NCBI GenBank assembly: GCA_036186865.1 | Contig: AP025054.1 | Coordinates: 4,456,224 to 4,520,223, forward strand | From: Eustoma russellianum | Lineage: Eukaryota > Streptophyta > Magnoliopsida > Gentianales > Gentianaceae | DNA: 64,000 nt | Direction of reading: 5' to 3' | Part shown: piece after piece, positions 10,563-22,639 of the stretch | How the letters are laid out: each line of letters starts with the position of its first letter | How positions within the stretch are numbered: position 1 is the stretch's first letter | Translations under genes and position numbers: made by a program | The notes under the pieces: generated by a model | Told to the model about the DNA's origin: nothing | Database searches by the model: none | Seen by the model: the letters and a program-made list of their open reading frames with translations, nothing else

Positions 10563-11218
10563 CATCAAAAACTAGAAACCTTATACCTGTCACACAACCA
10601 AGATACATGCCAAAGATAGCAAAACAAACCAAGATGGCAACAAAAGCCAGCTAACAAAGATATAAAGTAGACCGTACTAAATGAGTTCTAGAAAGGCCTA
10701 AACCACATGAGTTCTAATAAAGTAGACCATAATAAGAGAACTGAGTTAAGACCATGCCATACTAAATCAGAAAGGCCTAAACCACATGGCTGCTGTGGTT
10801 AGGGAGCAAAGGAGCAGAAACAGAAATCAATTTTGTCGAAGGTTAGTATTCACTTTTTCAACACATCAAACAAATAGATGTTATAACAATACTCAAATCA
10901 ATTTATCTCCAACATGTTCTTGATTCTTCAATACAGCACTGTAGCTGCAGATTGCTCATTCAAGCATGAACCTTCAAAATCTTCTGCATCATCTCTGGAA
11001 ATGTTTAAAGCAACGATATAGTAAACAACTAAAAACTTTATAGGGACAGGGACAAGTTACTGGCCACATAAGCCTTTGCCTCAACAACTTCAATATCTGA
11101 GTATGGCAGCTCCCTTTGGCTACTTTCAGTATCCAAGTTGCAGAATACAAACCTTACAGGAATTCTCTTTTAAGTGAAGGTCCCATTTGGTTGAGCTAAG
11201 AAACTGTGTGCAGTAGAT
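10563..11218. other. Spacer, nothing recognised
   Basis: AT-rich with short direct repeats (GAAAGGCCTAAACCACATG occurs twice near 10692 and 10770). No gene. Confidence 0.35.
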
Positions 11219-11338
11219 ACAACAACAATAACAACAACAACAACATTACCCCATTGCCTTAGAGGCTCCCGCCTATGGCGGGTTATGGGGGTTAGATGTA
11301 CGCAAGTATACCCATGTGTTAGAAACACATCAGAAGGA
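11219..11338 (-). repeat. R-family (TTG)n-tailed repeat
   Basis: On the - strand it ends in a long TTG-type tail after TAAGGCAATGGGG. It is 5' truncated inside the ACACATGGG region. Confidence 0.8.
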
Positions 11339-11925
11339 AATGCATTAAATTTGTGGAATGCTAGTATATCAAGAATTCATGTTGAGGTAACAAATCCCTG
11401 TATTCACTATTCAGAGATATACATATTTGAATATCAAGCCATGATAAGGATAATGGTTGCAACACATCAATGGACTAAATTCAACCAGAAATGCTCTTCC
11501 ATCATTGAGATTATGGACATCGCATGAGGTATAACGGAATAAGTGGCCAACACAAAAACACGAAAACAGCACCATGGAAGAAAAAACTATTTCCATTCAG
11601 TGTGGATGTTTCTACATTTCTAGTTATGCCTCAGTGTTCAATTATACTATGAAGCCTAACTGTAACAATTGTATTGTCCTATCACTAAACAAGAAGTGTA
11701 CCTATATGTAACTTGATCAATTACAGGAAGGAGTTGTACCATCAAAAGAAGTCAAAAAGTGAACCCTAACATATACAACTACTGTCAGTAAATGTATTGA
11801 TCAGTTCATCCATCGTTCGTAAGCTGATTCACTATGAAAAATTCCTACTGAAGTGTAAAAGCCAATTTCCAGGTGGCTACTTAAAAAAATGTGAATCTTG
11901 AATCTTGAACACCCAAAGAATCAAT
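11339..11925. other. Downstream flank of the methyltransferase gene
   Basis: Probably includes the 3' UTR of the - strand gene ending at 11926. No separate gene recognised. Confidence 0.35.
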
Positions 11926-13350
11926 TTAACGAGGAGGAGCTCGTGGAATTTTCCTTATTGAAGATATGTATGATTCTTGAATGATTCTTTTCAACCTCCG
12001 CAGAAAATAGTTGTCTTTATCAGCACTTGCAGTCTGAACTTCTGATATAGAGGCAATAAGAACTAAATTCTCTTCATTTCCAATATCTATTTCATACAAC
12101 TCCTCAAAAACTCCAAGAAATTCCGAAACAACCATCTCGTAGAACGACTTATCTGGAGCCATCACATTAAGAATCAGCACACCAGACTTGCAAAGAATCT
12201 CTCTGGCACCAAGTAAAACGGTCTTCTCGACAAATTCCAGGGGAGGAGCAGATGAACCAATTTTCGCATCACTTGAATCCAGATCAACCATAATCATATC
12301 GAATTTATCACCCAAATTGACACGGTGAAAGCCCTTTCCAGCTTTTCTGCAGTAAACAACATTCTCACATTCTACTCCATTTCCCAAGTCCTTCAAAAAT
12401 TCAATTCCATCAAGAACACGCAACTGTACCAAATCGCAGTCACTCAAACCAAAATATTTTTTCCCAATATTCAACACAACCTCGTCTATATCCACTCCAA
12501 CAACTTCAAAACCTAATTGAGTACTCAAGAAAGTAACCAAAGCCCCTCCTCCAATCCCTAAGCACAAAGCTCTCGGCGTAATGCCATTGCAAAGTTGCCC
12601 ATCCAAGTAAGAACTGATAACTGATAACCCCGCCACCATAGGGCTCAAATAAGGTTGAACCAATAGCCCATCATAATCCAGCTTAAACTTCATATTCTCC
12701 AATTCATCTCCCAAGTTCGAACCATTTTCTGCAAGAATCCTCACTTGGGACTGAATGCAATTCGGCATCCGCTTAAACCTCAACCTCCTCCTGAACTCTC
12801 GCCCGTTATCATTCTCGGACGAATCCAACTCAACATTTTCAACAAGCATTTCGCCAACACGAGACCCATCACAGATTTCTAGCACAAGAATGCGAATCAC
12901 CTTATCTTTATAACTCATAAAGGGTATTTCAGGAACCACACCATCTGGGAGGTCGGCAAAAAGCGTATTAGGTGCCAATTCAAGCAACAAGGGCTCCAAT
13001 TTTTCTTCAATTTGAGATGGGTCTATCGAAGTTGGGCTCAAAAGGGGTGTATGAGCGGTGGGATCGTGGGGATCAGATGAGATTACGATGAGGCGGGAAG
13101 TGTCCTGCGAAGAAAGAATGAGTTGGAGTAACCCGGCTTTAGTTGAGAAAATCCAATCGGATTCACGATTACGTGGGACCAAAGTGGCGACGACTTTGAT
13201 GGGGTTGATGGAGGCAGCGGAAGGGGAGTCGATGACGGAGACGTGGAGGTTGGCAGATCGGAGAGCGTAGGGGAATGGCTGGGGAAAAGGGTTGTTGACG
13301 GTGAAGGTGACGTAGCGGGAAGGGACAATCTTGTTGTAATTCGGAGACAT
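11926..13350 (-). CDS. METTL13-like SAM-dependent methyltransferase, single exon
   Basis: A 474-residue protein with ATG at 13350 and TAA at 11926-11928, no intron. The C-terminal half is a class I Rossmann methyltransferase of the spermidine-synthase-like type: motif I LCLGIGGG at 262-269, acidic loop GVDIDE at 285-290, and a DMIMVDLDS strand at 351-359. Upstream is an EMLVENVELD segment followed by RRLRFKRMPNCIQSQ, which is the pattern of the METTL13 (eEF1A N-terminal/Lys methyltransferase) C-terminal module. Polyamine synthase substrate motifs are not evident, so a protein methyltransferase role is more likely than spermidine synthesis; that is inference. The N-terminal 150 residues are not recognised and lack a clear transit peptide. 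No partner gene nearby. A CACGTG-bearing MITE lies about 370 bp upstream of the start. Confidence 0.85.
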   Translation of the reverse strand: MSPNYNKIVPSRYVTFTVNNPFPQPFPYALRSANLHVSVIDSPSAASINPIKVVATLVPRNRESDWIFSTKAGLLQLILSSQDTSRLIVISSDPHDPTAHTPLLSPTSIDPSQIEEKLEPLLLELAPNTLFADLPDGVVPEIPFMSYKDKVIRILVLEICDGSRVGEMLVENVELDSSENDNGREFRRRLRFKRMPNCIQSQVRILAENGSNLGDELENMKFKLDYDGLLVQPYLSPMVAGLSVISSYLDGQLCNGITPRALCLGIGGGALVTFLSTQLGFEVVGVDIDEVVLNIGKKYFGLSDCDLVQLRVLDGIEFLKDLGNGVECENVVYCRKAGKGFHRVNLGDKFDMIMVDLDSSDAKIGSSAPPLEFVEKTVLLGAREILCKSGVLILNVMAPDKSFYEMVVSEFLGVFEELYEIDIGNEENLVLIASISEVQTASADKDNYFLRRLKRIIQESYISSIRKIPRAPPR

Positions 13351-13714
13351 CTGAGTCGTATCAAAGATTTTGATTCAGCGGTATGGGGAGAAAATAGGCC
13401 ACTGTTGAGTTTCTTGAGGAAAAAAACTCAAGAAATTGAAGAAGAAGAAGAAGATGATGATGATGAATGAACTGAAAGAAACCAAATTAAAGAATATAAT
13501 TCCGTTCAAGAATCATCATATATTGCCTTCAATCCTAACTAACTAACTTGCAATGACATCATTAACTAACTAACTCACAACCGTTCTATTGTAACGATCT
13601 AACTGTTTCACTGTATAAGTCATCATGTGGATCCTTTGTTGAGTTTGAATCAGCTGATGTTCACTTCAGGGAAAGCTACTATTGTGTTGATGTTGGCAGC
13701 TCTACTACCCACTT

Positions 13715-13850
13715 TGGGATAGTATCCCCTCACCCACTTTTCAGCAAGGAAATGGTGAGACTAGATGAGGGTCACCTGCATCTATCCTCATCACCCCACC
13801 ATGATGCCACGTGTCGCGCTGAAAAAAAGTGGAGTGATGAGATCCCATCC
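13715..13850. mobile_element. Foldback MITE with CACGTG motif (copy C)
   Basis: Same architecture as copy A: GGGATAGTATCCCCTCACC start, central GAGACTAGATGAGGGTC hairpin, GCCACGTGTCGCGC arm and a GATGAGATCCC end. I could not find a clean 9-bp duplication. It is upstream of the methyltransferase gene. Confidence 0.7.
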
Positions 13851-13984
13851 TTTCATTCAACCCCCGAGGCTAATGAAGATGTAAACCTGTTACAAATGGC
13901 AAGACCTTGAATAATATAAAATGTCTTGAATAAATAAGTAGCTTTTAGCGTGTTTACTTCTTTAATAAAAATTAGATTTTTTAC

Positions 13985-14140
13985 TTGTCGTGGAACAAGC
14001 CGGTGGACTCACGGTAAGCAAACTCTCTATCTTTTGGGATGAGATATTATTTGTCTGTCTCTCAGGCTGTCCAGACTCTAACAATAACTTTTGCTGTCGT
14101 TTCGATATAATGCACATGTATTGTGTTATTTATGTGTTGT
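13985..14140 (+). repeat. Q-family LINE 3' end, degenerate
   Basis: Contains AACTCTCTATCTTTTGGGATG, TTTGTCTGTCTCTCAG and TCTAACAATAACTTTTGCTG in the Q order, then a degraded tail. Confidence 0.65.
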
Positions 14141-14701
14141 GTGAGGAGCACTCGGGTTATTGAAATAAGGGGATTAATTGTGAATTTTTAAGATTGAAAT
14201 CTTTGAGCAGGTAAACTAACCACATGATTGGACAACTAGTAATTGCTATTTATCTATATTAAACTACTCTTTATATAATTGATTGCTTGTTGAAGTTCCA
14301 TGATACGAATCATTACCAAGAACATAGTATCGTGTAACATATGCATATTGCACTAAGATAATAATGGTCAGAAACGAATAAAAGAAACACCAATTTTGAG
14401 CTATATGAAATGAGATGCATATCAATTTAAAACATTAAGATAATAGATTATAGTATTTATTTTCATATAACTTCTATATTTTTGTCAAGACACCTAATAT
14501 GATAAAATATTCTCAACATATGTCGAGCAACACACTCGTCAAACGTTATGCCCTTTATTAAGAAGATTTATTCAATATACTTCATCTGAAGTCCAAATAA
14601 GTCCTGAAAAGTTGTCAGGCTAATAAGCTTGTCTATTCAAACAAATATTAAAGCTGATCAGTAAATACACATTAACCATTAACTTTTATCTAACGAGATC
14701 A
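14141..14701. other. AT-rich spacer, nothing recognised
   Basis: No ORF with support and no recognisable repeat. Confidence 0.35.
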
Positions 14702-14710
14702 AATATAATA

Positions 14711-15326
14711 GGGATAATTACATTTTGCTTCCTAATGTTTGGCATAATTGTCAATACACTCCTTAATATTTAAAAATGCATCCTTACCCTCTGATGTTTA
14801 GACTAAAAGGTAAAATAGCATTTTTAAAAAATAAAACTAAAAAATTTTGAGAAAAAATCAAGAATGCCCCTTTTCACTATTCATCTTTTTTTGTTGATAG
14901 AAGACGCCGACTGGTGAGGGCGGGACAGAGGAGAAACTGGTGGAGATGTGTGCTGGTGCTGAAGGGAATTTGGGTGGTGGGCTGGGTGTTTAGGGATGAA
15001 GATGATGGTTTGGAGATGTGTGATGGTGTTGGAGGGAGTTTGAGTGATGGGCTGGGTGTTTGGGGGTGAAGATGATGGTTGTCGCTAGTGGCAGAGGCAG
15101 GGTGGCGTTAAGGGATAGGGAGATTAGAAGAGTTAATATAAAGAAGATGAAGAGAGTAAGCGCAAAAGGGGCAATTTTTATTATATATTCGAATAACATT
15201 TTTTAATTAAATCAAGGAGGGTAAGAGTATATTATTCAAACATCAGGAAGTAAGGATGTATTTTTAAACATTAAGGGGATATTAGTGATTATGTCAAACA
15301 TTAAGAGGACAAAAGGTAATTATCCC
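14711..15326. mobile_element. Mutator-like non-autonomous element with long TIRs
   Basis: A 616-bp element with terminal inverted repeats of roughly 90 bp beginning GGGATAATTAC. It is flanked by 9-bp near-identical duplications AATATAATA (14702-14710) and AAGATAATA (15327-15335), as for MULEs. The inside holds an exact-period 70-bp tandem duplication. No transposase. Confidence 0.78.
14941..15080 (+). repeat. 70-bp tandem duplication inside the MULE
   Basis: Units 14941-15010 and 15011-15080 both start TGGAGATGTGTG and end GAAGATGATGGTT. They differ at scattered bases, so the duplication is not recent. Confidence 0.85.
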
Positions 15327-15349
15327 AAGATAATATGAGAAAGATATCA

Positions 15350-15545
15350 AGTTAGTGCACCACCAGGTGCCCCACACCTTCAAGAGTTCGATTCCAGGGA
15401 CGCATACAATGTAAGTGTTCTTCTGCTGCTAGGCCGATTGTCTGGTTTGTGGGAAGACACCTTGTGTGGGTCACTACGTAAGATCTCACACAGCCTAGAA
15501 GTCCGCTGGACTCTTGATTTGCATCCTCCACACATGTTTTTTAGG
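15350..15545 (+). mobile_element. T-family tRNA-derived SINE copy
   Basis: tRNA-like B box GAGTTCGATTCCAGG, then CTTGTGTGGGTCACTACG and a CTTGATTTGCATCCTCCACA 3' part. It matches the copy split by the copia at 40024-45230. Confidence 0.75.
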
Positions 15546-16204
15546 ACTGAAGCTGTAGAGAACTACGGGATGACAGATTTCACCTTTTGATAAAAAAACC
15601 TGAAAAATCAACATCATAATTTCAAGGAGATGATGTAGCAAGGAGAGAGAAAAGAAAACGGTGGGGGAAGACTTGGCCAATGGAAAGGGAAAACATATTC
15701 TAAGAGAGGAAAATCCACACCGGGATAGATGTTTGGTGACAATATCATAGACTAAGGTTTGATCTTCACCATTACATGAGCAAATAAATTAAATTATTTG
15801 TGAATCGATCGAGTTTGGTTTGCGTTTTTATCCAACTAGCTCGGTTCGATTAAGTTTAAAATCGAATTTGGCCCGACTCAAATATTTTATGATCCAATCT
15901 TAAGTACGTTGATGCTTCAGTATAAGCATGTTCGATGCTTACACCTTCTTAAAACACGAGAAATATAAAGATAAAAAATACATTAGTCTAAAAGTAAATT
16001 CGCCAAAGTACATAAGATTAAAAGGTAATTGTATCTTTTACTAATGGACGATCAAATCCTAAATAATTGGCTTACACCTTATTTGACATTTCCTATTTAA
16101 AGTGCTCGCAGATTGTAAATCTTCAATGTCAATGCTTTAGGAAGTAAAGTTTAACATAGAAAAAGACAAGAAAATCAAATTGGAGATGCAATGAATAAAT
16201 TAGG
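15546..16204. other. Spacer, nothing recognised
   Basis: No supported gene or repeat. Confidence 0.3.
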
Positions 16205-16219
16205 AAGTACTTCAGAAGC

Positions 16220-16475
16220 TCAAGTTTTTATACATCATTCTAAAAATATCTATATAGTTTGACTTTGGTTTGTAAAAAATATTATCACATTTTTAAAAAT
16301 AATATATGTTAGTAGTTAAAATTACCATGCTACATTCTCAATTAACCTTTATATGATTTTTTTAAAAAAAATTAATTTAACTAAAAACTTAAGGTAAAAA
16401 AATATAGTGACCAAAATAGTTTAATTTATTTAATTATATTTAAATCAAACTATGAAAATGTTTTTAGGACAAAGA
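16220..16475. mobile_element. Degenerate Stowaway-like MITE
   Basis: The internal sequence parallels the Stowaway at 4046-4270 (TTAGTAGTTAAAATTACCAT, GTGACCAAAATAGTTTAATT, CAAACTATGAAAATGTTTTT), but the CTCCCTCC ends are lost. Confidence 0.5.
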
Positions 16476-16914
16476 CGATATTCATGTGCTAGTTAGGTGC
16501 ACTGTTTTCCCACCCTTTTTTATAACAAAAAAAGGAAAAATTCTAAACTTCGTTCTAAACAATTAATTACGCTTGCATGATGAGGGTTATGTGTCAAATT
16601 CATCTATATTTGCTCAAACATTTTCGTTTAAATGCTGAAAGTTTTTTTTTTTTGTTTTATTTGATTAATGGTAAGTAGAAGCATTTCTTTGAGAAATGTA
16701 AACTAATGACGTAACCTACCTTGTCCTTGTAGTGGACTCCAAAAGGTGCCTTGTCGTGACATTTTCTTTTGTAATGAAAGCTGTGGATTTGAATAGAGAC
16801 AAGTAGACACACATGAAAGGGGTAATTGCTGCCAAATCATCGTGAGGCGATAAAATCCCTAAATCGAACCTGACCTTCCCGGCGGCTGCGGGCCGTTCGT
16901 TCACCGGAACCTCC

Positions 16915-18650
16915 ATGGATCCCGACCCACCGAATCGTAGTGACGAGGAAATAGATCTTCTCCAACGCAGTGTCAAAAAATTTAAAAGGAGAGCTGATGG
17001 GGAACATCAGTCCCCTGGGATGGCAGCGGCCATGGATTCTGAGGGATGGGCCGGTCTATTTAAGCAATCAGATCAGCAAACTGAGTTGTATACTGGGAGT
17101 GAAGAAGAAGAAGACCTGATGGATGAATTTCATGAACAATATGATGAAGTGATGGCGCAGGGTACGGACGGCATTGATACCGATGGTCGAGAGCTCGAAA
17201 TACCGATTGAAGACCTGCGTGAACTCTGGAAGCCTTGGCGCAGGGCCCTGATCATCAAAGTCTTAGGCAAACAGGTATCATTTAGGATTTTGGAAAAACG
17301 CTTACTTGATCTGTGGGGGATGGGAAGTAAGATTGATATTGTGGACTTGTCTGGGGGCTATTATGTTGTCCGTTTCTCTTCACGAATACATTATATGCAT
17401 GCGGTGGAGGGAGGACCCTGGATGGTTCAGGGTCACTATATAACAGTGATAAAATGGAGACCGTTTTTCTCGACGAAATGTGCGAATGTGACTTCAACGA
17501 TGGCTTGGATCCGAATCCTAGATTTACCGCTGGAATTATTCGACGACGGCGCTCTGCTAAAACTCGGTAATCTGGTGGGTAAGGCAATTAAAGTAGACCA
17601 CACGACGACGAGGGTCGGACAGGGTCAAGGCCGGGGGAAGTATGCTCGCATTTGCGTTGAAATTGACCTCCGAAAACCCCTTGGCTCACGGGTGAAGGTA
17701 AATGGCAAGACATTCAATATTGAGTACGAAGGCTTATCGCAGATATGCTTTAAATGTGGCATTTATGGTCATTGTATGGAGGACTGTGGAGCTAAGTCAT
17801 CTTATGATACGGCTGATTGTGCCGATGGGAAGCCGACGGAGGGGATTCCTGCAGCACCATATGGTCCTTGGATGATTGCAACCAGTGCAAGGCGAAGGCG
17901 TGTTCAGAATATCGCAGACCCAGCCCCGGAGGCAACTCTGGATAAGGTTGAGAAATTGTATAAACCTGACCTGACAGTTTAGAAAAGCATAGGTGGCTCA
18001 CGATTTACCCCGTTGGATGAACCTATTGAAACACCCCTGGATGACGCTGAAGTGGATGAACTGGAGGATCAAATATGGCAACTTGAGGATCGCGCCCCCC
18101 CCCCGTGCGAGTGCGAGCAACCACCAAGGATACCACTAGGCGGCCTGTTCAAAACAAGAAAAGCGGTAAACAAAAGAAGGATGTACCAAATGAGCGCTCG
18201 ACATCAAGTAAACAGTCTTCTGCAAATGCTACTTTGGCTGACCACATGTTTGAGGAGGGCTCAGGTAAACTCCTAATTAAGGGCTCGATGATTCGGGGCA
18301 GGGGTAACCCTGCCAGAACTAGAGGGCGCGGAGGCAGTGTGAGATCACTGAGGGACATTTCGAACACCCCATCTGAAGTCTACAGAGCCGGATATAGCAT
18401 CCTGGACTCAACTGAGGGTTGGCCATCACTGACCACCTCGACTGTTAAAGCAACACACATTGGGGAATCCATCAAAAGACAACCGCCCGACGAGCGTGGG
18501 ACGGACGGAGGGGCTGCCGTCTTCAATACTCCGGCCGTCAATAGGCAGGTAACTTCTAATGTTTTCATAGAAGAGACAAATATTGATGCACTGAGAGTAC
18601 GGCCAGAGGAGCAGGGCATGGACTGTGAAAATAGTAACCAAAACCAATGA
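16915..18650 (+). pseudogene. LINE ORF1 (RNA-binding, zinc knuckle), disrupted
   Basis: Starts at ATG 16915. The first segment (355 codons, to TAG 17980-17982) has a DUF4283-type N-terminal domain and a CCHC knuckle CFKCGIYGHCMEDC. The same frame continues after the TAG, then shifts at a run of ten C bases (18095-18104) into the frame ending at TGA 18648-18650. The tail is rich in Arg, Gly and Ser. In an intact element this protein coats the LINE RNA. Two lesions, one stop and one frameshift, disable it. Confidence 0.85.
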
Positions 18651-21600
18651 AGGTAATAGCTTGGAATTGTTGTGGAGCAGCGTCTCCCTCCTTCCGGACC
18701 GCTTTTTAGAATTGATACATGATCATAATCCTGAAATTGTGTTTTTATGCGAAACCCGTACCCAGAGTATATCGGCCGACTGGATGCTTCGGAAGTGTCA
18801 GTTCACGAACATGGTTGCCTCGGAAGCGAGGGGTTTTTTGGGGGGACTATGGTGCATTTGGGATAGCACAAGTGTGGATATTCGGTGGCTTAATTGCACT
18901 GCACAAGTTCTTAATTTGATAATTAAGATTGAGGGCCGACAGTGGTTACTTACACTCGTTTACGCATCTCCTTTGGTGAGTATTAGAGATGCTATGTGCG
19001 ATTACATTGAGCGTATGAACGGAGTGGTGAATATTCTGTGGCTACTTATTGGGGATTTTAACCAAGTGGTCAGCCCGGACGACAAACGTGGGGGTCGAGC
19101 TGTTTCTGGTTACCCGGCTGACCGTATGCGGCGCATGCTTGAGGTGTGTGGCTTGTCTGAAGTTGATTTCTCTGGCCCTAGGTTCACATGGGATAATAGA
19201 AATACATTGACTGGCCGGTACAGCATCCAACAGCGGCTGGACCAAGGTTGGGCGAATTCTGCTTGGCAAGAATTGTATCCGCAGGCCGGCATCGAGCACC
19301 TGCCGAAAGTCCACTCTGATCACAACCCGTTACTTCTTACACTTGATGTGGATAGTGGCTCCATACGCACTCCGGCACCCTTCAAATTCAATGTGGCATG
19401 GATGGAGCATTCGGACTTCCCCAGGTTTATGGCCTCCGCGTGGGAAGACATTCCGGGTGACCTTGTGAGTACAATGCGGAATTTCACAACAAGAATGCGG
19501 CAATGGAAGAACGAGGTTTATGGTGACATTGGTCAAAAAAAAGAAACGGTGTTTGGCACGCATTAGGGGATCCAAGAAGCCTTATTTGTCCGACCCTCAA
19601 GGTATCTAGCCAAGCTTGAAAGTGTGCTCATTAAAGAATATAATATGTTGGTTACGCTCGACTCGCAATATTGGCAGCAGCGGTCACAACTCAAATGGCT
19701 AACAGAGGGCGAACAAAACTCGGGGTATTTTCACAAGGTGGTCGCCACGCGTAGAAGACACAGGCATATCTTACGGCTTAAGTGTGGTACAGATACATGG
19801 GTTTCGGACCCCATTGAGTTGAAACAGGCGGTCTCAGAATTTTACTGTCGGCTGTACTCACGCGATCAAGCCGTTGATGACCCACCCTCGCGGTTTGACT
19901 TCTCTACTTTAAATCACTCTGACAGAAACCTGCTCAACCGGTCAGTCACACAGCGTGAGGTGGAAACAGCCCTTTTCCAGATGGGTCCGAACAAGGCCCC
20001 GGGCCCCGACGGTATCCCTCCGGCATTTTACCAGAAAAACTGGACGGTGGTGAGACAGTCAGTTATTATGTTTGTTCTTGATGCATTCCGTACAGGCCAG
20101 TTCCCTGTGGATTTGAATGAGACAGTTATCACGCTAATACCAAAGACCAAGCATCCAGAAAATATCAGTCAGTTCCGGCCTATTGCACTGACAAATGTTG
20201 TGGTAAAACTCATATCTAAGATCATTGCTAATAGACTGAAGCAGGTGATTCATAAACTTGTGGCTCCGGAACAATATGCCTTCACACCGGGACGTACGGC
20301 ATCCGAAAACATCATTATGGCGCAAGAGTTGATTCATTCCATGCGGTACAAAACAGGTCGGAAAGGGGCGATGGTTGTAAAGATAGATCTTGAAAAGGCT
20401 TATGACAAGGTGGATTGGGGTTTCTTGCGTGCTGTGCTTTCTGCGGTCGGGTTTAGCGATTCATTGGTAAATCTTATCATGTTTACTGTAACATCGGCTC
20501 GACTATCGATTATATGAAACGGATCGTGTCTTAACAGTTTTCAGCCGGAGCGTGGTATTCGACAGGGGGATCCGCTAGCGCCATACATGTTCTTATTATG
20601 TATGGACGTTTTGGGGCGGAGGATTGATCGAGCCGTGCAGAATAAGGAATGGATACCGGTTAGGGCGTCACGAGCTGGACCAGGAGTGACACATATCTTT
20701 TTCGCAGATGATTTATTACTGTTTGGTGAGGCTTCAACCGCACAAGCATCCGTCATGTGCGAAATCTTGTCACATTTTTGTTCGATATCAGGCCAGTGTG
20801 TAAGTTTTTCTAAGTCACAATTCTATGTTTCTCGGAACACACCGTATACCACTGCTGCCGCACTGAGCAATGTGTTGAAGATGAAGGCCACTGGGGATCT
20901 CGGCAAATATCTTGGCGTCCCAATATTGCATGGCCGTGTTACTGCAAATACCTTTGCGTTCATGGTGGAAAGTATCAGGAATCGTTTGTCCAGTTGGAAG
21001 GGTAAAATGTTATCTCAAGCTGCTCGGGCCCTTCTTATAAAATTGGTGCTCACAGCCCTACCTACATATATTATGCAAACGGTGAAGCTCCCTGCGTCCA
21101 TCATTGACTGTTTGGAGCAGCATATCCGTAAATTCTTCTGGAACGAACTTGATGGCAGCAAACACTTCCATTATTTATCCTGGGATTCTATTTGCACTCC
21201 TAAGGAGCGGGGAGGCCTCGGAGTCAAGAATATCCGGCATATGAATTCAGCGTTAAATATGAAGTTGTGTTGGTCCTTACTAGTGGATCGTGAGGCACTA
21301 TGGTCCAGGATTTTGTGGAGCAAATACGGATCCCCCTTGCTATACACACCCGGCAGAATGCTTCCAGAGTGTGGCGGAGCATACGTTGTTGTATACCGGA
21401 CATGCTGCGTGGGTTGGAGAGTACGGACAGGCCAAATGCACAGTACAAATGGAAGCCCCATGCGTCGGGAAGGTTTTGTGTGGCGAGTGCATACGAGCTC
21501 CTTACGGCGGAAACGGAAGCGGCTTCGGCGCAGGCGTGGCATCGTGTTTGGAAAATGAAGGGGCCCCAAAGGCTGAATTTCTTTCTATGGCGGCTACGTC

Positions 21601-22031
21601 GCAACATACTACCTACGGTAAGCCTCCTTTGGCATAGACATTTGACGAACTCCCCCAACTGCCCACTGTGTGATCGATCTGCTGCAGACTCCCTGCATGA
21701 ACTACGGGACTGCGATTGGGCAGCCCAGGTATGGCGTGAATTGGTCCACCGTGACCAGTGGTCTGCTTTCTTCTCAGTCGTAACTGTATCAGCATGGGTA
21801 GACCTTAATTTGACGAAGAACTTGGCCACTAGAGATACTGGAGTGCGATGGGAGTACTTATTCCGGGAGGCGGCATATGGCATTTGGTATTGGCGCAACG
21901 GCTGCATACATGGGCAAAGACCGAACCGCGCACCACTTTGGAAATTTGCTAGTACATTGGTAGAAAGAGTTAGGAATGCACATATTGCATTTAGCATCCA
22001 ATATGGAGAACAACAGATAGTGGTTGATTAG
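18647..22031 (+). pseudogene. LINE ORF2 (endonuclease-reverse transcriptase), disrupted
   Basis: The ATG at 18647 overlaps the ORF1 stop as ATGA. The start MKVIAWNCCGA is the usual endonuclease N-terminus. The endonuclease keeps the CETR, GDFN and SDHNPL motifs. The reverse transcriptase keeps NKAPGPDGIP, a GIRQGDPL segment and the FADD catalytic box (near 20700-20712). The C-terminal part has a WxCPLC-type zinc ligand cluster, ending at TAG 22029-22031. Lesions: TAG 18707-18709 caused by a one-base loss in a T run; frameshifts near the A run at about 19535 and a G run near 19566; an in-frame TGA at 20515-20517; a frameshift near 21350. No RNase H seen. Confidence 0.88.
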
Positions 22032-22126
22032 AACGTTTACACGTATATCTTTTGCTGTAATTATGAGCCTTTTAAGTATCAATGAAAATCGATCCTTTTG
22101 GAAAAAAAAAGTAGACACACATGAAA

Positions 22127-22639
22127 CACAACGCCAGCTCAAACTTTTGTTAACATGGATTCGTATTTTTTTTGGAGCAAAAGAGCATACTATGGTTCTG
22201 AAAACTCTATCGCTTTAGTTTTAAGGATTATTGTGTATGATGTAATTTAGAAACTCAATGATCTCTTAAGATGAGGAAGTCATATGCAAGTAGTCAACAC
22301 AAAGTGTCCACTGCAAACTGAGCATTTGGACCAGATAGCAGTGAAACACCCACAATATGCGTATCTTTGGAATAGAACTCTGTAACTTCTGAACAACTCT
22401 CAATCTGAATATATACCAAATGAGCTATGCCTTGAAGGGTGGGTGGGTCTTTTTCTTTGTTTTCAAGAGTCTCAATTCTTCACCAATCAAAGATCATAAG
22501 TAGGCATAATTCACAACTTTTCTTTCATTAATAAATAGTATATCATTATTAAAGAAAGGTATTTACTACTATCAAAGTAGAAATTATTTCAAAAATAACT
22601 AAACCTAATCCATGACTTTAGATACCTCTTATTTTGATG
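22127..22639. other. Spacer with a degenerate repeat shared with 23.1-23.3 kb
   Basis: 22375-22490 (GTAACTTCTGAACAACTC, then TTTTCAAGAGTCTCAATTCT) is loosely similar to 23150-23280 (TTTTCAAGGGTCTCAATTCT). No gene. Confidence 0.4.

Larger units (their letters stand above)
16819..22108 (+). mobile_element. Full-length L1-type LINE with perfect TSD, ORFs broken
   Basis: About 5.3 kb, bounded by an identical 18-bp target duplication (AAGTAGACACACATGAAA, 16801-16818 and 22109-22126) and a short 3' A-run. It holds a short 5' UTR, a gag-like ORF1 with zinc knuckle, and ORF2 with apurinic endonuclease, reverse transcriptase and a C-terminal zinc-binding reverse-transcriptase-associated region. It is complete from end to end, so it inserted by target-primed reverse transcription without 5' truncation. 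Both ORFs carry single-base indels and stops, so it cannot move on its own as assembled. Confidence 0.93.

Noticed and set aside
13058..13470. Open frames on the + strand over the methyltransferase start
   Set aside because: Shadows of the - strand coding sequence and its 5' flank.
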